Assembly: GCA_018711815.1 (NCBI GenBank)
Contig: DVHU01000082.1
Span: 1-48,849 of the forward strand
Source of the DNA: Candidatus Egerieimonas intestinavium
GTDB taxonomy: Bacteria; Bacillota; Clostridia; Lachnospirales; Lachnospiraceae
Direction of reading: 5' to 3'
Length of the DNA: 48,849 nt
The notes under the pieces were generated by a model that ran no database searches, had not been told where the DNA came from, and saw only the letters and a program-made list of their open reading frames with translations. Shown here piece by piece: positions 16,493 to 25,247 of the stretch (the stretch's first letter is position 1; the number at the start of each line of letters is the position of its first letter). The position numbers and the translations under genes are program-made.

Positions 16493-16585
16493 TTGACTTT
16501 TCGGGTGTAATCCTGTACAATCGTGAGGGTGTTCCAAGAGCAATCGCTTCTCCCACAAAGAAGCTTTGACTTTTGAAGCACCCTC
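16493..16585 (+). promoter_or_regulatory. Possible internal promoter and leader hairpin ahead of dnaJ
   Basis: TTGACT (16493-16498), 17-nt spacer, TACAAT (16516-16521) lies in the 124-nt dnaK-dnaJ gap. A hairpin closed by GAGGGTG (16525-16531) and CACCCTC (16579-16585) follows. Together they could adjust the DnaK:DnaJ ratio, through partial termination or a separate dnaJ transcript. Confidence 0.4.
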
Positions 16586-16610
16586 AACAATGTAGAAAAG
16601 GTGAACAGTT

Positions 16611-17804
16611 ATGGCAGAGAATAAACGCGATTACTATGAGGTTCTGGGCGTTGACCGGGGCGCCGATGATGCCACACTGAAAAAAGCATACAGGAAGCTG
16701 GCCAAGAAATATCATCCCGACATTAATCCGGGGGATAAGGAAGCGGAGAAGAAGTTTAAGGAGGCCACGGAGGCCTACGGCGTTCTGAGCGATGCGGAAA
16801 AGAGAAGAATGTATGACCAGTACGGTCATGCGGCCTTTGAAAATGGCGGAGGAGGCGCCGGCGGCGGTTTCGGCGGCTTTGGCGGTTTCGATTTCTCCGG
16901 CCAGGATATGGGAGATATTTTCGGGGATATTTTCGGAGATTTGTTCGGAGGACGGCGCTCCAGCCGGGCCAACAATGGCCCCATGAAGGGGGCCAACCTG
17001 CGGGCGGTGATTCACATCACCTTCCTGGAGGCTGTGTTTGGCTGTGAGAAGGAGCTGGAGGTGAACCTGAAGGATCCCTGCAAGGCCTGCGGCGGAACGG
17101 GGGCAAAGCCGGGCACCTCACCGGTTACCTGTCCCAAGTGTCAGGGCAAGGGCCAGATTGTCTACACCCAGCAGTCCATGTTTGGCATGATGCAGAATGT
17201 GACTGTCTGCCCGGATTGTCATGGAACCGGTAAAATTATCAAAGAGAAATGTCCCGACTGCCGGGGAACCGGGTATACCTCCAGCCGGAAGAAGATCCAG
17301 GTTTCTGTGCCGGCGGGAATTGACAACGGCCAGAGCATCCGCATCCGGGAGAAGGGCGAGCCGGGCACCAACGGCGGTCCCAGAGGAGACCTGCTGGTGG
17401 AGGTGCAGGTGGCGCGCCATCCGGTGCTGCAGCGCCAGGATTTGAACATTTTCTCCACGGCTCCCATTACCTTTGCCCAGGCTGCTCTGGGCGGAACCAT
17501 CCGTATCACCACCGTGGACGGGGATGTGGAGTACGAGGTGAAGCCGGGTACCCAGACGGATACCAAGATCCGCCTGAAGGGCAAGGGCGTACCTTCCGTG
17601 CGCAACCGGAATATCCGGGGCGATCACTATGTGACCTTGGTGGTACAGGTGCCCACCAAGCTGTCCGAGGCTGCCAAGGACGCCCTGCGTGAGTTTGACA
17701 CTGCCAGCGACAACTCCCTGAATCTGAAGGGGAAGAGCGAGGGCAAGAAGGGCGAGAAGAAAAAGAGCTTCATGGATAAGGTAAAGGAAGCCTTTGAGGA
17801 TTAA
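16611..17804 (+). CDS. dnaJ: Chaperone protein DnaJ (Hsp40)
   Basis: 397 aa. J domain with HPD at 35-37, Gly/Phe-rich region ([17 protein letters not shown]), four zinc-binding CxxCxGxG repeats ([32 protein letters not shown]) and the C-terminal peptide-binding domain. It stimulates DnaK ATPase and delivers substrates. A lysine-rich tail ([23 protein letters not shown]) ends the protein. Last gene of the operon. Confidence 0.97.
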   Translation: MAENKRDYYEVLGVDRGADDATLKKAYRKLAKKYHPDINPGDKEAEKKFKEATEAYGVLSDAEKRRMYDQYGHAAFENGGGGAGGGFGGFGGFDFSGQDMGDIFGDIFGDLFGGRRSSRANNGPMKGANLRAVIHITFLEAVFGCEKELEVNLKDPCKACGGTGAKPGTSPVTCPKCQGKGQIVYTQQSMFGMMQNVTVCPDCHGTGKIIKEKCPDCRGTGYTSSRKKIQVSVPAGIDNGQSIRIREKGEPGTNGGPRGDLLVEVQVARHPVLQRQDLNIFSTAPITFAQAALGGTIRITTVDGDVEYEVKPGTQTDTKIRLKGKGVPSVRNRNIRGDHYVTLVVQVPTKLSEAAKDALREFDTASDNSLNLKGKSEGKKGEKKKSFMDKVKEAFED

Positions 17805-17817
17805 GAGAATAGAGGAT

Positions 17818-17868
17818 GGGGTTGTTGCAGTATTCGATTTCGCTAATCGCAGCAGCTCCGTCTTTTTT
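17818..17868 (+). terminator. Terminator of the hrcA-dnaJ operon
   Basis: GGGGTTGTTGC (17818-17828) pairs with GCAGCAGCTCC (17849-17859) over 11 bp including three G-T wobbles, followed by TCTTTTTT (17861-17868). It begins 14 nt after the dnaJ stop. Confidence 0.8.
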
Positions 17869-18029
17869 GATGGGGTTGTTGCATTATTCGATATTCTCGT
17901 ATATTTATGCATTTGTACTCAGCCTGCGCTCACCTTGAGCCTATGGTCTCAAGGGTGTGCTCGGCAAATTCGCACAAACTGCATAAATATACGAAAAAAT
18001 TCGCTGATTGCAACAGCCCCATCAAAAAA
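17863..18029. repeat. 167-bp nested palindrome, MITE-like
   Basis: The outer 21-bp arms (17863-17883 and 18009-18029) are complementary except for one G-T wobble, a perfect 14-bp inner stem follows (17898-17911 with 17980-17993), and CACCTTGAG/CTCAAGGGTG (17931-17939 with 17948-17957) makes the tip. The whole segment could fold as a single long hairpin. It carries no convincing gene. The nested symmetry and terminal T/A runs resemble a miniature inverted-repeat element or a large intergenic repeat. Confidence 0.6.
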
Positions 18030-18030
18030 A

Positions 18031-18209
18031 GCCCTTCGCGCGGCGATGCGCACTCGCGTGAAAGGCAGATGTCAGCTAAAGCTGACCACGCTCGGCGCGG
18101 CAAAAGTGTGCTTCTTGAAAGAAAATGGAATTGCGAGGGTGTGCGAAGCACACTTTTGTTCGTGTATTTGGAAGCCGGGGCCGGATTTCTCCCGGAGACA
18201 GGAGAAATC
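18031..18209. repeat. Run of further hairpins in the dnaJ-AEC intergenic region
   Basis: After the large palindrome come four more: 12-nt arms at 18031-18042 and 18055-18066 (one mismatch, one wobble), GTCAGCT/AGCTGAC (18071-18086), a perfect 13-bp pair AAAAGTGTGCTTC/GAAGCACACTTTT (18102-18114, 18145-18157) and GATTTCTCC/GGAGAAATC (18184-18209). Short open frames here overlap the palindromes and look like chance. The last stem lies just upstream of the next promoter. Confidence 0.5.
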
Positions 18210-18221
18210 TGGCTTACGGGA

Positions 18222-18250
18222 TTGCTTTTTCCTGCGGTTTTCGTTATGAT
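18222..18250 (+). promoter_or_regulatory. Candidate promoter of the AEC-prmA-rsmE run
   Basis: TTGCTT (18222-18227), 17-nt spacer, TATGAT (18245-18250), with GGAGG and the start codon following closely. Confidence 0.4.
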
Positions 18251-18273
18251 AAGACAGGTATGGAGGTGACGTG

Positions 18274-19194
18274 ATGGACGGCATGGTAGTATTTTGGCAG
18301 ATGTTAATGGTGGTATGTTTCATGGGGGTGGGAGCCTTTCTCTTTGGAAGGGGAAAGCTCCAGGAGGCCAGCCGGAAGGATCTCTCCTTCCTGGTGGCGG
18401 AGGTCTGCACCCCGGCTATGATTCTGGCTAACGCCCTGGGAGGGACCGCGCTCTCGGTTTCCCGTTTCTTTCAGGTGGCGCTTCTGGCTCTTGTCTCCTT
18501 CGGGATTTTGATTTTGCTGGGTATACTGATTCCCAGGCTTATCGGAGCGCCCCGGGAGGAGCGGAGATTCTACCATGCCATGACTGTCTATTATAATATT
18601 GGTTTTATCGGGATTCCCGTGGTATCCGCGGTACTGGGCCAGGAGGCCCTGGTCTATGTGGCGGTGTTCATGCTGGTGTTCAATATTCTGGCCTACACCG
18701 AAGGGCTGTGGGTCATCAGCCGGGGAGCCGAAGGGGGTCAGGGAGCCTCCTGGAAACGGATGATTAACCCCGGAACCATCGCCTGCGGGGTGGCCCTGGT
18801 GATCTGTCTCACGGGGGTTCCCTTCCCGGCGGTGGTAAAGAGCGCTGCCACCTATATGGGCAACTGTACCACCTTTTTGTCTATGGTGGTGCTGGGAGGC
18901 GCTCTGGCAAAAACTCCGGTGCGGGAGCTGCTGGGGCAGGCGAGACTGTATGTTTTCCTGGTCATCCGGGCCCTGGTGGTGCCCATTCTGGCGGCTATGG
19001 CGCTGAAAATGGTGCCCGGTGTGGATAACCTGCTGCTGGAGACCACGGTATTGTTGATTTCCCTGCCGGCGGCCAACCTGCCGTTGATGATGGCCAATCA
19101 GTACGGCCTGAAGGCTACGGTTCTGTCCAGCGGAATCATCCTGATGACGCTGTTTTCTGTGGTGACCATCCCGGTGGTGGCGCTGTTTTTATAA
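18274..19194 (+). CDS. AEC (auxin efflux carrier) family transporter
   Basis: 306 aa from ATG 18274, with GGAGG (18262-18266) 7 nt upstream; a GTG one codon earlier is too close to it. About ten membrane helices in the 5+5 arrangement of the family, with YYNIGFIGIPVVSAVLG in the first half and LISLPAANLPLMMANQYG in the second. Members move malonate, malate or other organic anions; the substrate is unknown. The prmA gene starts 13 nt downstream. Confidence 0.85.
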   Translation: MDGMVVFWQMLMVVCFMGVGAFLFGRGKLQEASRKDLSFLVAEVCTPAMILANALGGTALSVSRFFQVALLALVSFGILILLGILIPRLIGAPREERRFYHAMTVYYNIGFIGIPVVSAVLGQEALVYVAVFMLVFNILAYTEGLWVISRGAEGGQGASWKRMINPGTIACGVALVICLTGVPFPAVVKSAATYMGNCTTFLSMVVLGGALAKTPVRELLGQARLYVFLVIRALVVPILAAMALKMVPGVDNLLLETTVLLISLPAANLPLMMANQYGLKATVLSSGIILMTLFSVVTIPVVALFL

Positions 19195-19207
19195 AGGAGG
19201 ATAACCG

Positions 19208-20194
19208 ATGAAATGGAAAAAATTTCGTGTTAAGACAGTCACGGAGGCGGAGGATATTATCATCAGCACCCTCTATGACCTGGGGCTGGAGGGGGCTCAG
19301 ATTGAGGACAGCGTGCCCCTGACTGCCTGGGAGAAGGAGCAGATGTTTGTGGACATCATGCCCGACGCTCCCGCCGACGACGGTATTGCCTATCTGACCT
19401 TCTTCGTGGAGGAGGATGAGGAGGGCCGCCTGATGGTGAACGGCCAGGAGAAGAAGGAGGAGGAAATCCTTCAGGAGGTAAGAGAGGAGTTGGATTCCCT
19501 GCGGGTGTTCTGCGACATCGGCGAGGGCAGCATTTCCGTGGACGAGACCGAGGACATCGACTGGATCAACAACTGGAAGCAGTATTTCAAGCAGTTTACT
19601 ATTGACGATATTCTGGTGATTCCTTCCTGGGAGCAGGTGGCCCCGGAGGATCAGGGGAAGATGATTCTGCACATCGACCCGGGCACGGCCTTTGGCACCG
19701 GCATGCACGAGACCACCCAGCTGTGTATCCGCCAGCTGAAAAAGTACGTGACGCCCCAGACGGAGCTGCTGGATGTGGGAACCGGCAGCGGCATCCTCTC
19801 CATCATCGCCCTGATGCTGGGAGCCCGGCACGCGGTGGGAACGGATCTGGATCCCTGTGCGGTGCCTGCGGTGGAGGAGAACAAGGAGGCCAACCACATC
19901 GCCCCGGAGAAGTTTGACATGATGATCGGAAATATCATTGATGACCGGGAGGTTCAGGAGGCTGTGGGCTATGAGGCCTACGATATTGTGGTGGCCAACA
20001 TCCTGGCGGGGGTTCTGGTGCCCCTGACGCCGGTGGTGGTAAACCACCTGAAGCCGGGCGGTATCTATATCACCTCGGGAATTCTGGATGTGAAGGAGCA
20101 GGAGGTGCGCCAGGCGGTGGAGGCCGCAGGCCTCAAGGTTCTGGAGGTGACCCGCCAGGGAGAGTGGGTATCCATTACCGCTCAGAAACTGTGA
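19208..20194 (+). CDS. prmA: Ribosomal protein L11 methyltransferase
   Basis: 328 aa. The N-terminal substrate-recognition domain starts MKWKKFRVKTVTEAEDIIISTLYDLGLEGAQIED, followed by the SAM-dependent methyltransferase fold with DPGTAFGTGMHETTQLC, LLDVGTGSGILSIIALMLGA and VVANILAGVLVPL (the NPPY-equivalent). It trimethylates ribosomal protein L11. Start ATG 19208 follows AAAGGAGG. Gene order prmA-rsmE is common in Firmicutes. Confidence 0.95.
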   Translation: MKWKKFRVKTVTEAEDIIISTLYDLGLEGAQIEDSVPLTAWEKEQMFVDIMPDAPADDGIAYLTFFVEEDEEGRLMVNGQEKKEEEILQEVREELDSLRVFCDIGEGSISVDETEDIDWINNWKQYFKQFTIDDILVIPSWEQVAPEDQGKMILHIDPGTAFGTGMHETTQLCIRQLKKYVTPQTELLDVGTGSGILSIIALMLGARHAVGTDLDPCAVPAVEENKEANHIAPEKFDMMIGNIIDDREVQEAVGYEAYDIVVANILAGVLVPLTPVVVNHLKPGGIYITSGILDVKEQEVRQAVEAAGLKVLEVTRQGEWVSITAQKL

Positions 20195-20207
20195 GAGGGA
20201 GAGAGAC

Positions 20208-20945
20208 ATGCACCGTTTTTTTGTGAAGCCGGAGCAGATCGGGGAGCGGGAAATCCGCATCCTGGGAGGCGATGTGAATCACATCAGCCATGTGCTGCGC
20301 ATGAGACCGGGGGATGAGCTCTGCGTCTGCGACGGAGATAAAATGGAATACACCAGCCGGATTTTGGAAATCAGTCCTGAGGAGATCCGGGTGGAGATCC
20401 TCTACGGCCAGGAGCAGGGGCTGGAGCTCCCTTGCCGGGTAACCCTCTTTCAGGGATTGCCCAAGGGGGACAAGATGGAGCTCATTGTCCAGAAGGCCGT
20501 GGAGCTGGGGGCCTGGGAGATTGTGCCCATGGTCACCCGCCGGGCGGTGGTAAAGCTGGACAGGAAGAAGGAGGAGGCCAAGTTGCGCCGTTGGCAGGGG
20601 ATCGCGGAGAGCGCCGCCAAGCAGGCCAAGCGCATGCGCATCCCCAAGGTATGCCCGGTGATGACCTTTGCCCAGGCGGCGGAGTACGCCGCCGGCATGG
20701 AGGTGCGGCTGATTCCCTACGAACTGGCCAAGGATATGTCCGCCACCCGGAAGGTTCTGGAGGGCATACGGCCAGGCCAGCGGGTGGGGATTTTCATTGG
20801 CCCGGAGGGAGGCTTCGACCCGGAGGAGGTGGAGCTGGCTTGTGCCCATGGGATTACCCCCATCACCTTGGGAAAGCGGATTCTGCGCACGGAGACGGCG
20901 GGCTTTGCCCTGCTGTCTATCCTGATGTATTTGCTGGAAGAATAG
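20208..20945 (+). CDS. rsmE: 16S rRNA (uracil(1498)-N(3))-methyltransferase
   Basis: 245 aa SPOUT-family methyltransferase. N-terminal PUA-like part (RIRILGGDVNHISHVLRMRPGDEL equivalent) and the C-terminal trefoil-knot SAM site with FIGPEGGFDPEEVELA and TLGKRILRTETAGFALL. It methylates U1498 of 16S rRNA in the assembled 30S subunit. It begins 13 nt after prmA. Confidence 0.95.
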   Translation: MHRFFVKPEQIGEREIRILGGDVNHISHVLRMRPGDELCVCDGDKMEYTSRILEISPEEIRVEILYGQEQGLELPCRVTLFQGLPKGDKMELIVQKAVELGAWEIVPMVTRRAVVKLDRKKEEAKLRRWQGIAESAAKQAKRMRIPKVCPVMTFAQAAEYAAGMEVRLIPYELAKDMSATRKVLEGIRPGQRVGIFIGPEGGFDPEEVELACAHGITPITLGKRILRTETAGFALLSILMYLLEE

Positions 20946-20957
20946 GAGAGAGGACAG

Positions 20958-22112
20958 ATGGAAGCATATCTGGATAATTCCGCCACAACCCGCTGTTACG
21001 ACAGTGTGGCGGAGATTGTGAGAAAAACTATGCTGGAGGACTATGGAAATCCTTCCGCTATGCACAAGAAGGGCGTGGAGGCGGAGCAGTATGTCCGGGA
21101 GGCCAAGGAGAAGATCGCCAAAACCCTGAAGGCAGAGCCCAAGGAGATTTATTTTACCTCCGGCGGCACCGAGTCCAACAACTGGGCGCTGATCGGCACG
21201 GCCCTGGCCAACAGGCGCCAGGGAAATCACATCATTACCACGGCCATCGAGCATCCGGCGGTGTCGGCCCCGGCCTCCTTTCTGGAAGAGCAGGGCTTTA
21301 CGGTCACCAGGCTGGGGGTGGATGAGACGGGCCACATTTCCCTGGAGGAGCTGTCCCAGGCGCTGACCCCGGAGACGATTCTGGTATCCATCATGTATGT
21401 GAACAACGAGATCGGGGCGGTACAGCCGGTGGAGGAGGCCGCCCGGCTGATTCATGAGAAATGCCCCCGGGCTTACTTCCATGTGGACGCTATCCAGGGA
21501 TACGGGAAATACCGGATTTACCCCAAGCGGGTGGGGATCGACATGCTCTCCGCCAGCGGCCATAAGATTCACGGCCCCAAGGGTATTGGATTTCTCTATG
21601 TCCGGGAGGGGGTAAAGCTTTTCCCCTACATCTACGGCGGAGGCCAGCAGAGAGGCATGCGCTCCGGCACCGACAACGTGCCCGGGGCGGCGGGTCTGGG
21701 CGTGGCCGCTGAGGAAATTTACCGGAATCTGGAGGAGGACACTGCCCGCATGCGGGAACTGAAGCTGCTTCTGGCGGAGGGCTTAGGAAAGCTGGAGGGC
21801 GTGAAGCTGCACGGGGGCGCCCCCGGGGAGGATGCTCCCCACATTTTAAACGCCTCCTTCCTGGGAGTCCGCAGCGAGGTGCTGCTGCACACCCTGGAGG
21901 AGAGGGGAATCTATATTTCCGCCGGCAGCGCCTGCTCCAGCCATAAGAGAAGCGGAAGCCCCACCCTGACGGCCCTGGGCCTGTCCCGGGAGGAGATGGA
22001 GTCCTCCGTGCGTTTTTCCCTGGCGGAGACCAGCCGCCGGGAGGAGATTACTTATACCCTGCAGGTGCTGGCGGAGGTTCTGCCCATGCTGCGCAGGTTC
22101 ACCAGAAAATAA
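20958..22112 (+). CDS. Cysteine desulfurase (NifS/IscS-like), probable ThiI partner
   Basis: 384 aa class V aminotransferase fold. PLP-site lysine in SASGHKIHGPKGIGFLY and the active-site cysteine in ISAGSACSSHKRSGSPTL. It removes sulfur from cysteine as an enzyme persulfide. It lies 12 nt before thiI, matching the known arrangement in which a dedicated desulfurase (NifZ in Bacillus) feeds ThiI for 4-thiouridine rather than general Fe-S assembly. That specialisation is inferred from the neighbourhood. Confidence 0.92.
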   Translation: MEAYLDNSATTRCYDSVAEIVRKTMLEDYGNPSAMHKKGVEAEQYVREAKEKIAKTLKAEPKEIYFTSGGTESNNWALIGTALANRRQGNHIITTAIEHPAVSAPASFLEEQGFTVTRLGVDETGHISLEELSQALTPETILVSIMYVNNEIGAVQPVEEAARLIHEKCPRAYFHVDAIQGYGKYRIYPKRVGIDMLSASGHKIHGPKGIGFLYVREGVKLFPYIYGGGQQRGMRSGTDNVPGAAGLGVAAEEIYRNLEEDTARMRELKLLLAEGLGKLEGVKLHGGAPGEDAPHILNASFLGVRSEVLLHTLEERGIYISAGSACSSHKRSGSPTLTALGLSREEMESSVRFSLAETSRREEITYTLQVLAEVLPMLRRFTRK

Positions 22113-22124
22113 AGGAGAAGAGAG

Positions 22125-23303
22125 ATGTTTACAGCCTTTTTGATCAAATATGCGGAAATCGGCATCAAGGGCAAGAACCGGTATATTTTTGAGGATACCC
22201 TGATTGCCCGGATGAACCAGGCCCTCCGGAAGGTGGAGGGGAGCTTTTCTATCTCCAAGGAGATGGGAAGAATCTATGTGAACACCCAGGGACCCTTCGA
22301 CTACCAGGAGGCGGTGGAAGCCCTGCAGCATGTGTTTGGCATCGCGGAAATCTGCCCGGTGGTGATCGTGGAGAGCAAGCCTGTGGAGGAGCTGGGGAAG
22401 GATTTGATTTCCTATGTGGAGCACGCGTACCCGGTTCACAATCAGACCTTTAAGATGCACGTGCGCCGGGCCAACAAGCGCTACCCGGGAACCTCCATGG
22501 AGCTGAACGCGGAATTTGGGGGAATCCTGCTGGAGGCCTTCCCCCAGATGCGGGTGGACGTCCACAACCCGGAAATTTTCCTGCAGGTGGAGATCCGGGA
22601 GAAGGTATATATTTACTCCCAGAGTATTCCGGGCCCCGGGGGAATGCCTGTGGGCACCAACGGCAAGGCCATGCTGCTGCTCTCCGGCGGTATCGACAGT
22701 CCCGTGGCGGGCTACATGATCTCCAAACGGGGAGTTACCATCGACGCGGTTTACTTCCACGCGCCCCCCTACACCAGCGAGCGGGCCAAGCAGAAGGTGG
22801 TGGATCTGGCCCGGCTGGTGGCCAAGTACAGCGGCCCCATCCATCTGCACGTGGTGAATTTTACGGAAATCCAGCTGGCCATCTATGAAAAATGTCCCCA
22901 CGATGAGCTGACCATTATCATGCGCCGTTATATGATGAAGATCGCGGAGGAGCTGGCCAAAAAGTCCGGCTGCCTGGGTCTGATTACCGGAGAGAGCATC
23001 GGTCAGGTGGCCAGCCAGACCATGCACAGCCTGGCGGCCACCAACGAGGTGTGCACCATGCCGGTATTTCGGCCGGTGATTGGCTTTGACAAGCAGGAGA
23101 TCGTGGATATCGCCCTGAAAATTGATACCTACGAGACGTCTATCCAGCCCTTTGAGGATTGCTGTACCATTTTTGTGGCCAAGCATCCGGTGACTAAGCC
23201 AAACCTGGAGTATATTCGAAAATCAGAGACAAAGCTTCAGGATGTGATCGACGATATGCTAAAGACTGCCCTGGAGACGGCGGAAACCATCCTGGTGGAG
23301 TAG
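22125..23303 (+). CDS. thiI: tRNA 4-thiouridine synthase ThiI
   Basis: 392 aa. Ferredoxin-like and THUMP RNA-binding domains at the N-terminus, then the PP-loop ATPase with LLLSGGIDSPVAGYM and GLITGESIGQVASQT. It adenylates U8 of tRNA and transfers sulfur to it. It has no C-terminal rhodanese domain, as in most Firmicutes, consistent with direct transfer from the neighbouring desulfurase. Start ATG 22125 follows AAAGGAGAAG. Confidence 0.95.
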   Translation: MFTAFLIKYAEIGIKGKNRYIFEDTLIARMNQALRKVEGSFSISKEMGRIYVNTQGPFDYQEAVEALQHVFGIAEICPVVIVESKPVEELGKDLISYVEHAYPVHNQTFKMHVRRANKRYPGTSMELNAEFGGILLEAFPQMRVDVHNPEIFLQVEIREKVYIYSQSIPGPGGMPVGTNGKAMLLLSGGIDSPVAGYMISKRGVTIDAVYFHAPPYTSERAKQKVVDLARLVAKYSGPIHLHVVNFTEIQLAIYEKCPHDELTIIMRRYMMKIAEELAKKSGCLGLITGESIGQVASQTMHSLAATNEVCTMPVFRPVIGFDKQEIVDIALKIDTYETSIQPFEDCCTIFVAKHPVTKPNLEYIRKSETKLQDVIDDMLKTALETAETILVE

Positions 23304-23329
23304 AATTTGGGAAATAAAGGGAAACAAAA

Positions 23330-23374
23330 AGGGGGCGCCGCAATAGAGAAAATAATTGCGACAGCCCCTCTTTT
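23330..23374. terminator. Bidirectional terminator between thiI and the HPr-like gene
   Basis: AGGGGGCGCCGCAAT (23330-23344) and ATTGCGACAGCCCCT (23355-23369) pair at 12 of 15 positions, flanked by AAAAA on one side and CTTTT on the other. It serves the convergent genes ending at 23303 and 23401, and belongs to the GRGG-NN-G-NN-GCA hairpin family. Confidence 0.7.
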
Positions 23375-23400
23375 AGCCATAACAGAAATACAGAATATTT

Positions 23401-23634
23401 TTAAACCATGTAGGTCTCCAGAAGCTTCAGAACCTCATCCAGGCGATCACCCTCAGCGTGGATGCTCAGGTCGATGGGCTTGGACAGATCCAGGCTGAAG
23501 ATTCCCATGATGGACTTGGCGTCGATGACGTATCTTCCGGAGATCAGATCAAAGTCGAAGTCGAATTTTGAAATAGAATTTACGAAAGATTTCACTTTAT
23601 CGATAGAATTAAGAGAAATTTGTACTGTTTTCAT
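23401..23634 (-). CDS. HPr-like protein without the His15 phosphorylation site
   Basis: 77 aa. The C-terminal two thirds match PTS HPr around the regulatory serine: DLISGRYVIDAKSIMGIFSLDLSKPIDL, with Ser41 corresponding to Ser46 of HPr. The N-terminal GIHARPA loop holding His15 is replaced by LNSIDKVKSFVNS, so it cannot pass phosphate in the PTS. Like Crh it could be a Ser-phosphorylated regulatory partner for CcpA, but that is inference. A paralogue lies at 42237. The gene is monocistronic and preceded by AGGGAGG. Confidence 0.8.
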   Translation of the reverse strand: MKTVQISLNSIDKVKSFVNSISKFDFDFDLISGRYVIDAKSIMGIFSLDLSKPIDLSIHAEGDRLDEVLKLLETYMV

Positions 23635-23727
23635 AAAAGACCCTCCCTAAATAGGTAAATTATAGTTTTCTATAGTCATTTTACCGTTATCAGAGGAAGA
23701 AGTCAAGGGCAAAGAGAGGAGAATGTG

Positions 23728-25095
23728 ATGAAGAGAAAAGTGGCGCTGCACAACCTGGGCTGCAAGGTGAATGCGTACGAGCTGGAGGCCATGCAGCAGC
23801 AGCTTCTGGAGGCGGGCTATGAGATTGTTCCCTTCGCTCCGGGGGCGGATGCCTACGTGATCAATACCTGTACGGTGACCAATATTGCGGACCGCAAATC
23901 CAGGCAGATGCTTCACAAGGCCAAGAAAATGAACCCCCAGGCCCTGGTGGTGGCGGCGGGCTGCTATGTCCAGGACGGCATGGATAAGCTGGAGGCGGAC
24001 GACTGCGTGGACGTACTTCTGGGAAATAATCGGAAGAAAGAGCTGGTGCAGGTGCTGGAGGAGGCCTGGGCCTCGGGACATGCCAGCCGGGTCATCGACA
24101 TCAATAAAACCCGGGAATATGAGTCTCTGTCTGTCAGCAGGACTGCAGAGCACACCAGGGCCTATATCAAGGTTCAGGACGGCTGCAACCAGTTCTGCAG
24201 CTACTGCATTATCCCCTTCACCCGGGGCCGGGTGCGCAGCCGGGATAAGGGAGAGGTCTGCCGGGAGGTGGAGACTCTGGCCCAAAACGGCTACCGGGAG
24301 GTGGTGCTCACCGGGATCCATCTGAGTTCCTACGGGGTGGATTTCCCGGAGGAAAATAAGGAGAGCCTCCTGAGCCTTATTCAGGCGGTTCATGAAATTT
24401 CCGGCATCAGCCGGATCCGGCTGGGTTCCCTGGAGCCCAGGATCGTCACCGAGGATTTTGTCGCAGCCATCGCGGCCCTGCCCAAGGTGTGCCCTCATTT
24501 TCATCTGTCCCTGCAGAGCGGCTGCAGCCGGACGCTGCTGCGGATGAACCGGAAATATACGGCTCAGGAGTACGCCCGCTGCTGCGGGCTGCTGCGGAAA
24601 TACTATGAGGCCCCGGCCCTGACTACGGATGTGATTACCGGATTTCCCGGGGAGACAGAGGAGGACTTTGAGGAGTCCCGGGCCTTCGTGGAGGAGATAG
24701 GATTTTTTGAGACCCACATTTTCCCCTACTCCAGGCGGGAGGGGACCCGGGCGGCGGCCATGGAGGGACAGCTTCCGGAGGCGGTGAAAAAAGCCAGAAG
24801 CCGGGTGCTGCTGGATCTGGACGCAGTCCAGCGGCGGCGGTATATGGAGCAGTTTCTGGGAAAAACTCTGGAGATTTTGCTGGAGGAGCAAAAGGAGATT
24901 GACGGTCAGAGCCTTTGGGTGGGCCATACCCGGGAATACCTGCCGGCGGCGGTCTGCCCGCCGGAGAAGGGGGAGCTCGGCGGGGACCGGCAGGAGGATT
25001 TTTCCCCGACTCTGGCTGCCAACCAGCTTCTGCGGGCCAGGGCTTTCGGAATCTCGGGGGAAGGCTTCCTTCTGTGTCGGATTCTGTCGGAATAA
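23728..25095 (+). CDS. mtaB: tRNA (t6A37)-C2 methylthiotransferase MtaB
   Basis: 455 aa from ATG 23728 (AGGAG 6 nt upstream; a GTG one codon earlier is too close). N-terminal UPF0004 domain (VALHNLGCKVNAYELEAM, VINTCTVTNIADRKSRQM) with three cluster cysteines, radical-SAM core with CNQFCSYCIIPFTRG, and a C-terminal TRAM-like domain. It converts t6A37 into ms2t6A37 in tRNA-Lys type anticodon loops. The LGCKVN start distinguishes it from MiaB and RimO. Confidence 0.92.
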   Translation: MKRKVALHNLGCKVNAYELEAMQQQLLEAGYEIVPFAPGADAYVINTCTVTNIADRKSRQMLHKAKKMNPQALVVAAGCYVQDGMDKLEADDCVDVLLGNNRKKELVQVLEEAWASGHASRVIDINKTREYESLSVSRTAEHTRAYIKVQDGCNQFCSYCIIPFTRGRVRSRDKGEVCREVETLAQNGYREVVLTGIHLSSYGVDFPEENKESLLSLIQAVHEISGISRIRLGSLEPRIVTEDFVAAIAALPKVCPHFHLSLQSGCSRTLLRMNRKYTAQEYARCCGLLRKYYEAPALTTDVITGFPGETEEDFEESRAFVEEIGFFETHIFPYSRREGTRAAAMEGQLPEAVKKARSRVLLDLDAVQRRRYMEQFLGKTLEILLEEQKEIDGQSLWVGHTREYLPAAVCPPEKGELGGDRQEDFSPTLAANQLLRARAFGISGEGFLLCRILSE

Positions 25096-25151
25096 GGGCA
25101 AAAATATCGTCAACTTGACTAATAATTGTGGTAAATTTCCCTGGCATATGG

Positions 25152-25157
25152 TATACT
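25152..25157 (+). promoter_or_regulatory. Extended -10 upstream of a lipoprotein gene
   Basis: TGG-TATACT (25149-25157) is an extended -10 motif about 90 nt before the ATG at 25248. No -35 at the usual spacing; TTGTGG lies 20 nt away. Confidence 0.3.
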
Positions 25158-25247
25158 TATTTCAACTGGCAGCGGCTCTTTTTCGGAGTTAAGGGGTTAA
25201 GAGCTCCGAAAATGGAAAGGCGGCTGCGAAAGAAAGGAGAAAGACAT

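Noticed and set aside
14489..16558. 689-aa open frame antisense to dnaK
   Set aside because: It mirrors the dnaK/grpE coding sequence, has composition typical of an antisense frame (S/L/G/H-rich) and no ribosome site; a shadow of a strongly biased gene.
17794..18269. Short frames in the dnaJ-AEC gap
   Set aside because: They overlap the inverted repeats, have no ribosome site and give no recognisable protein.
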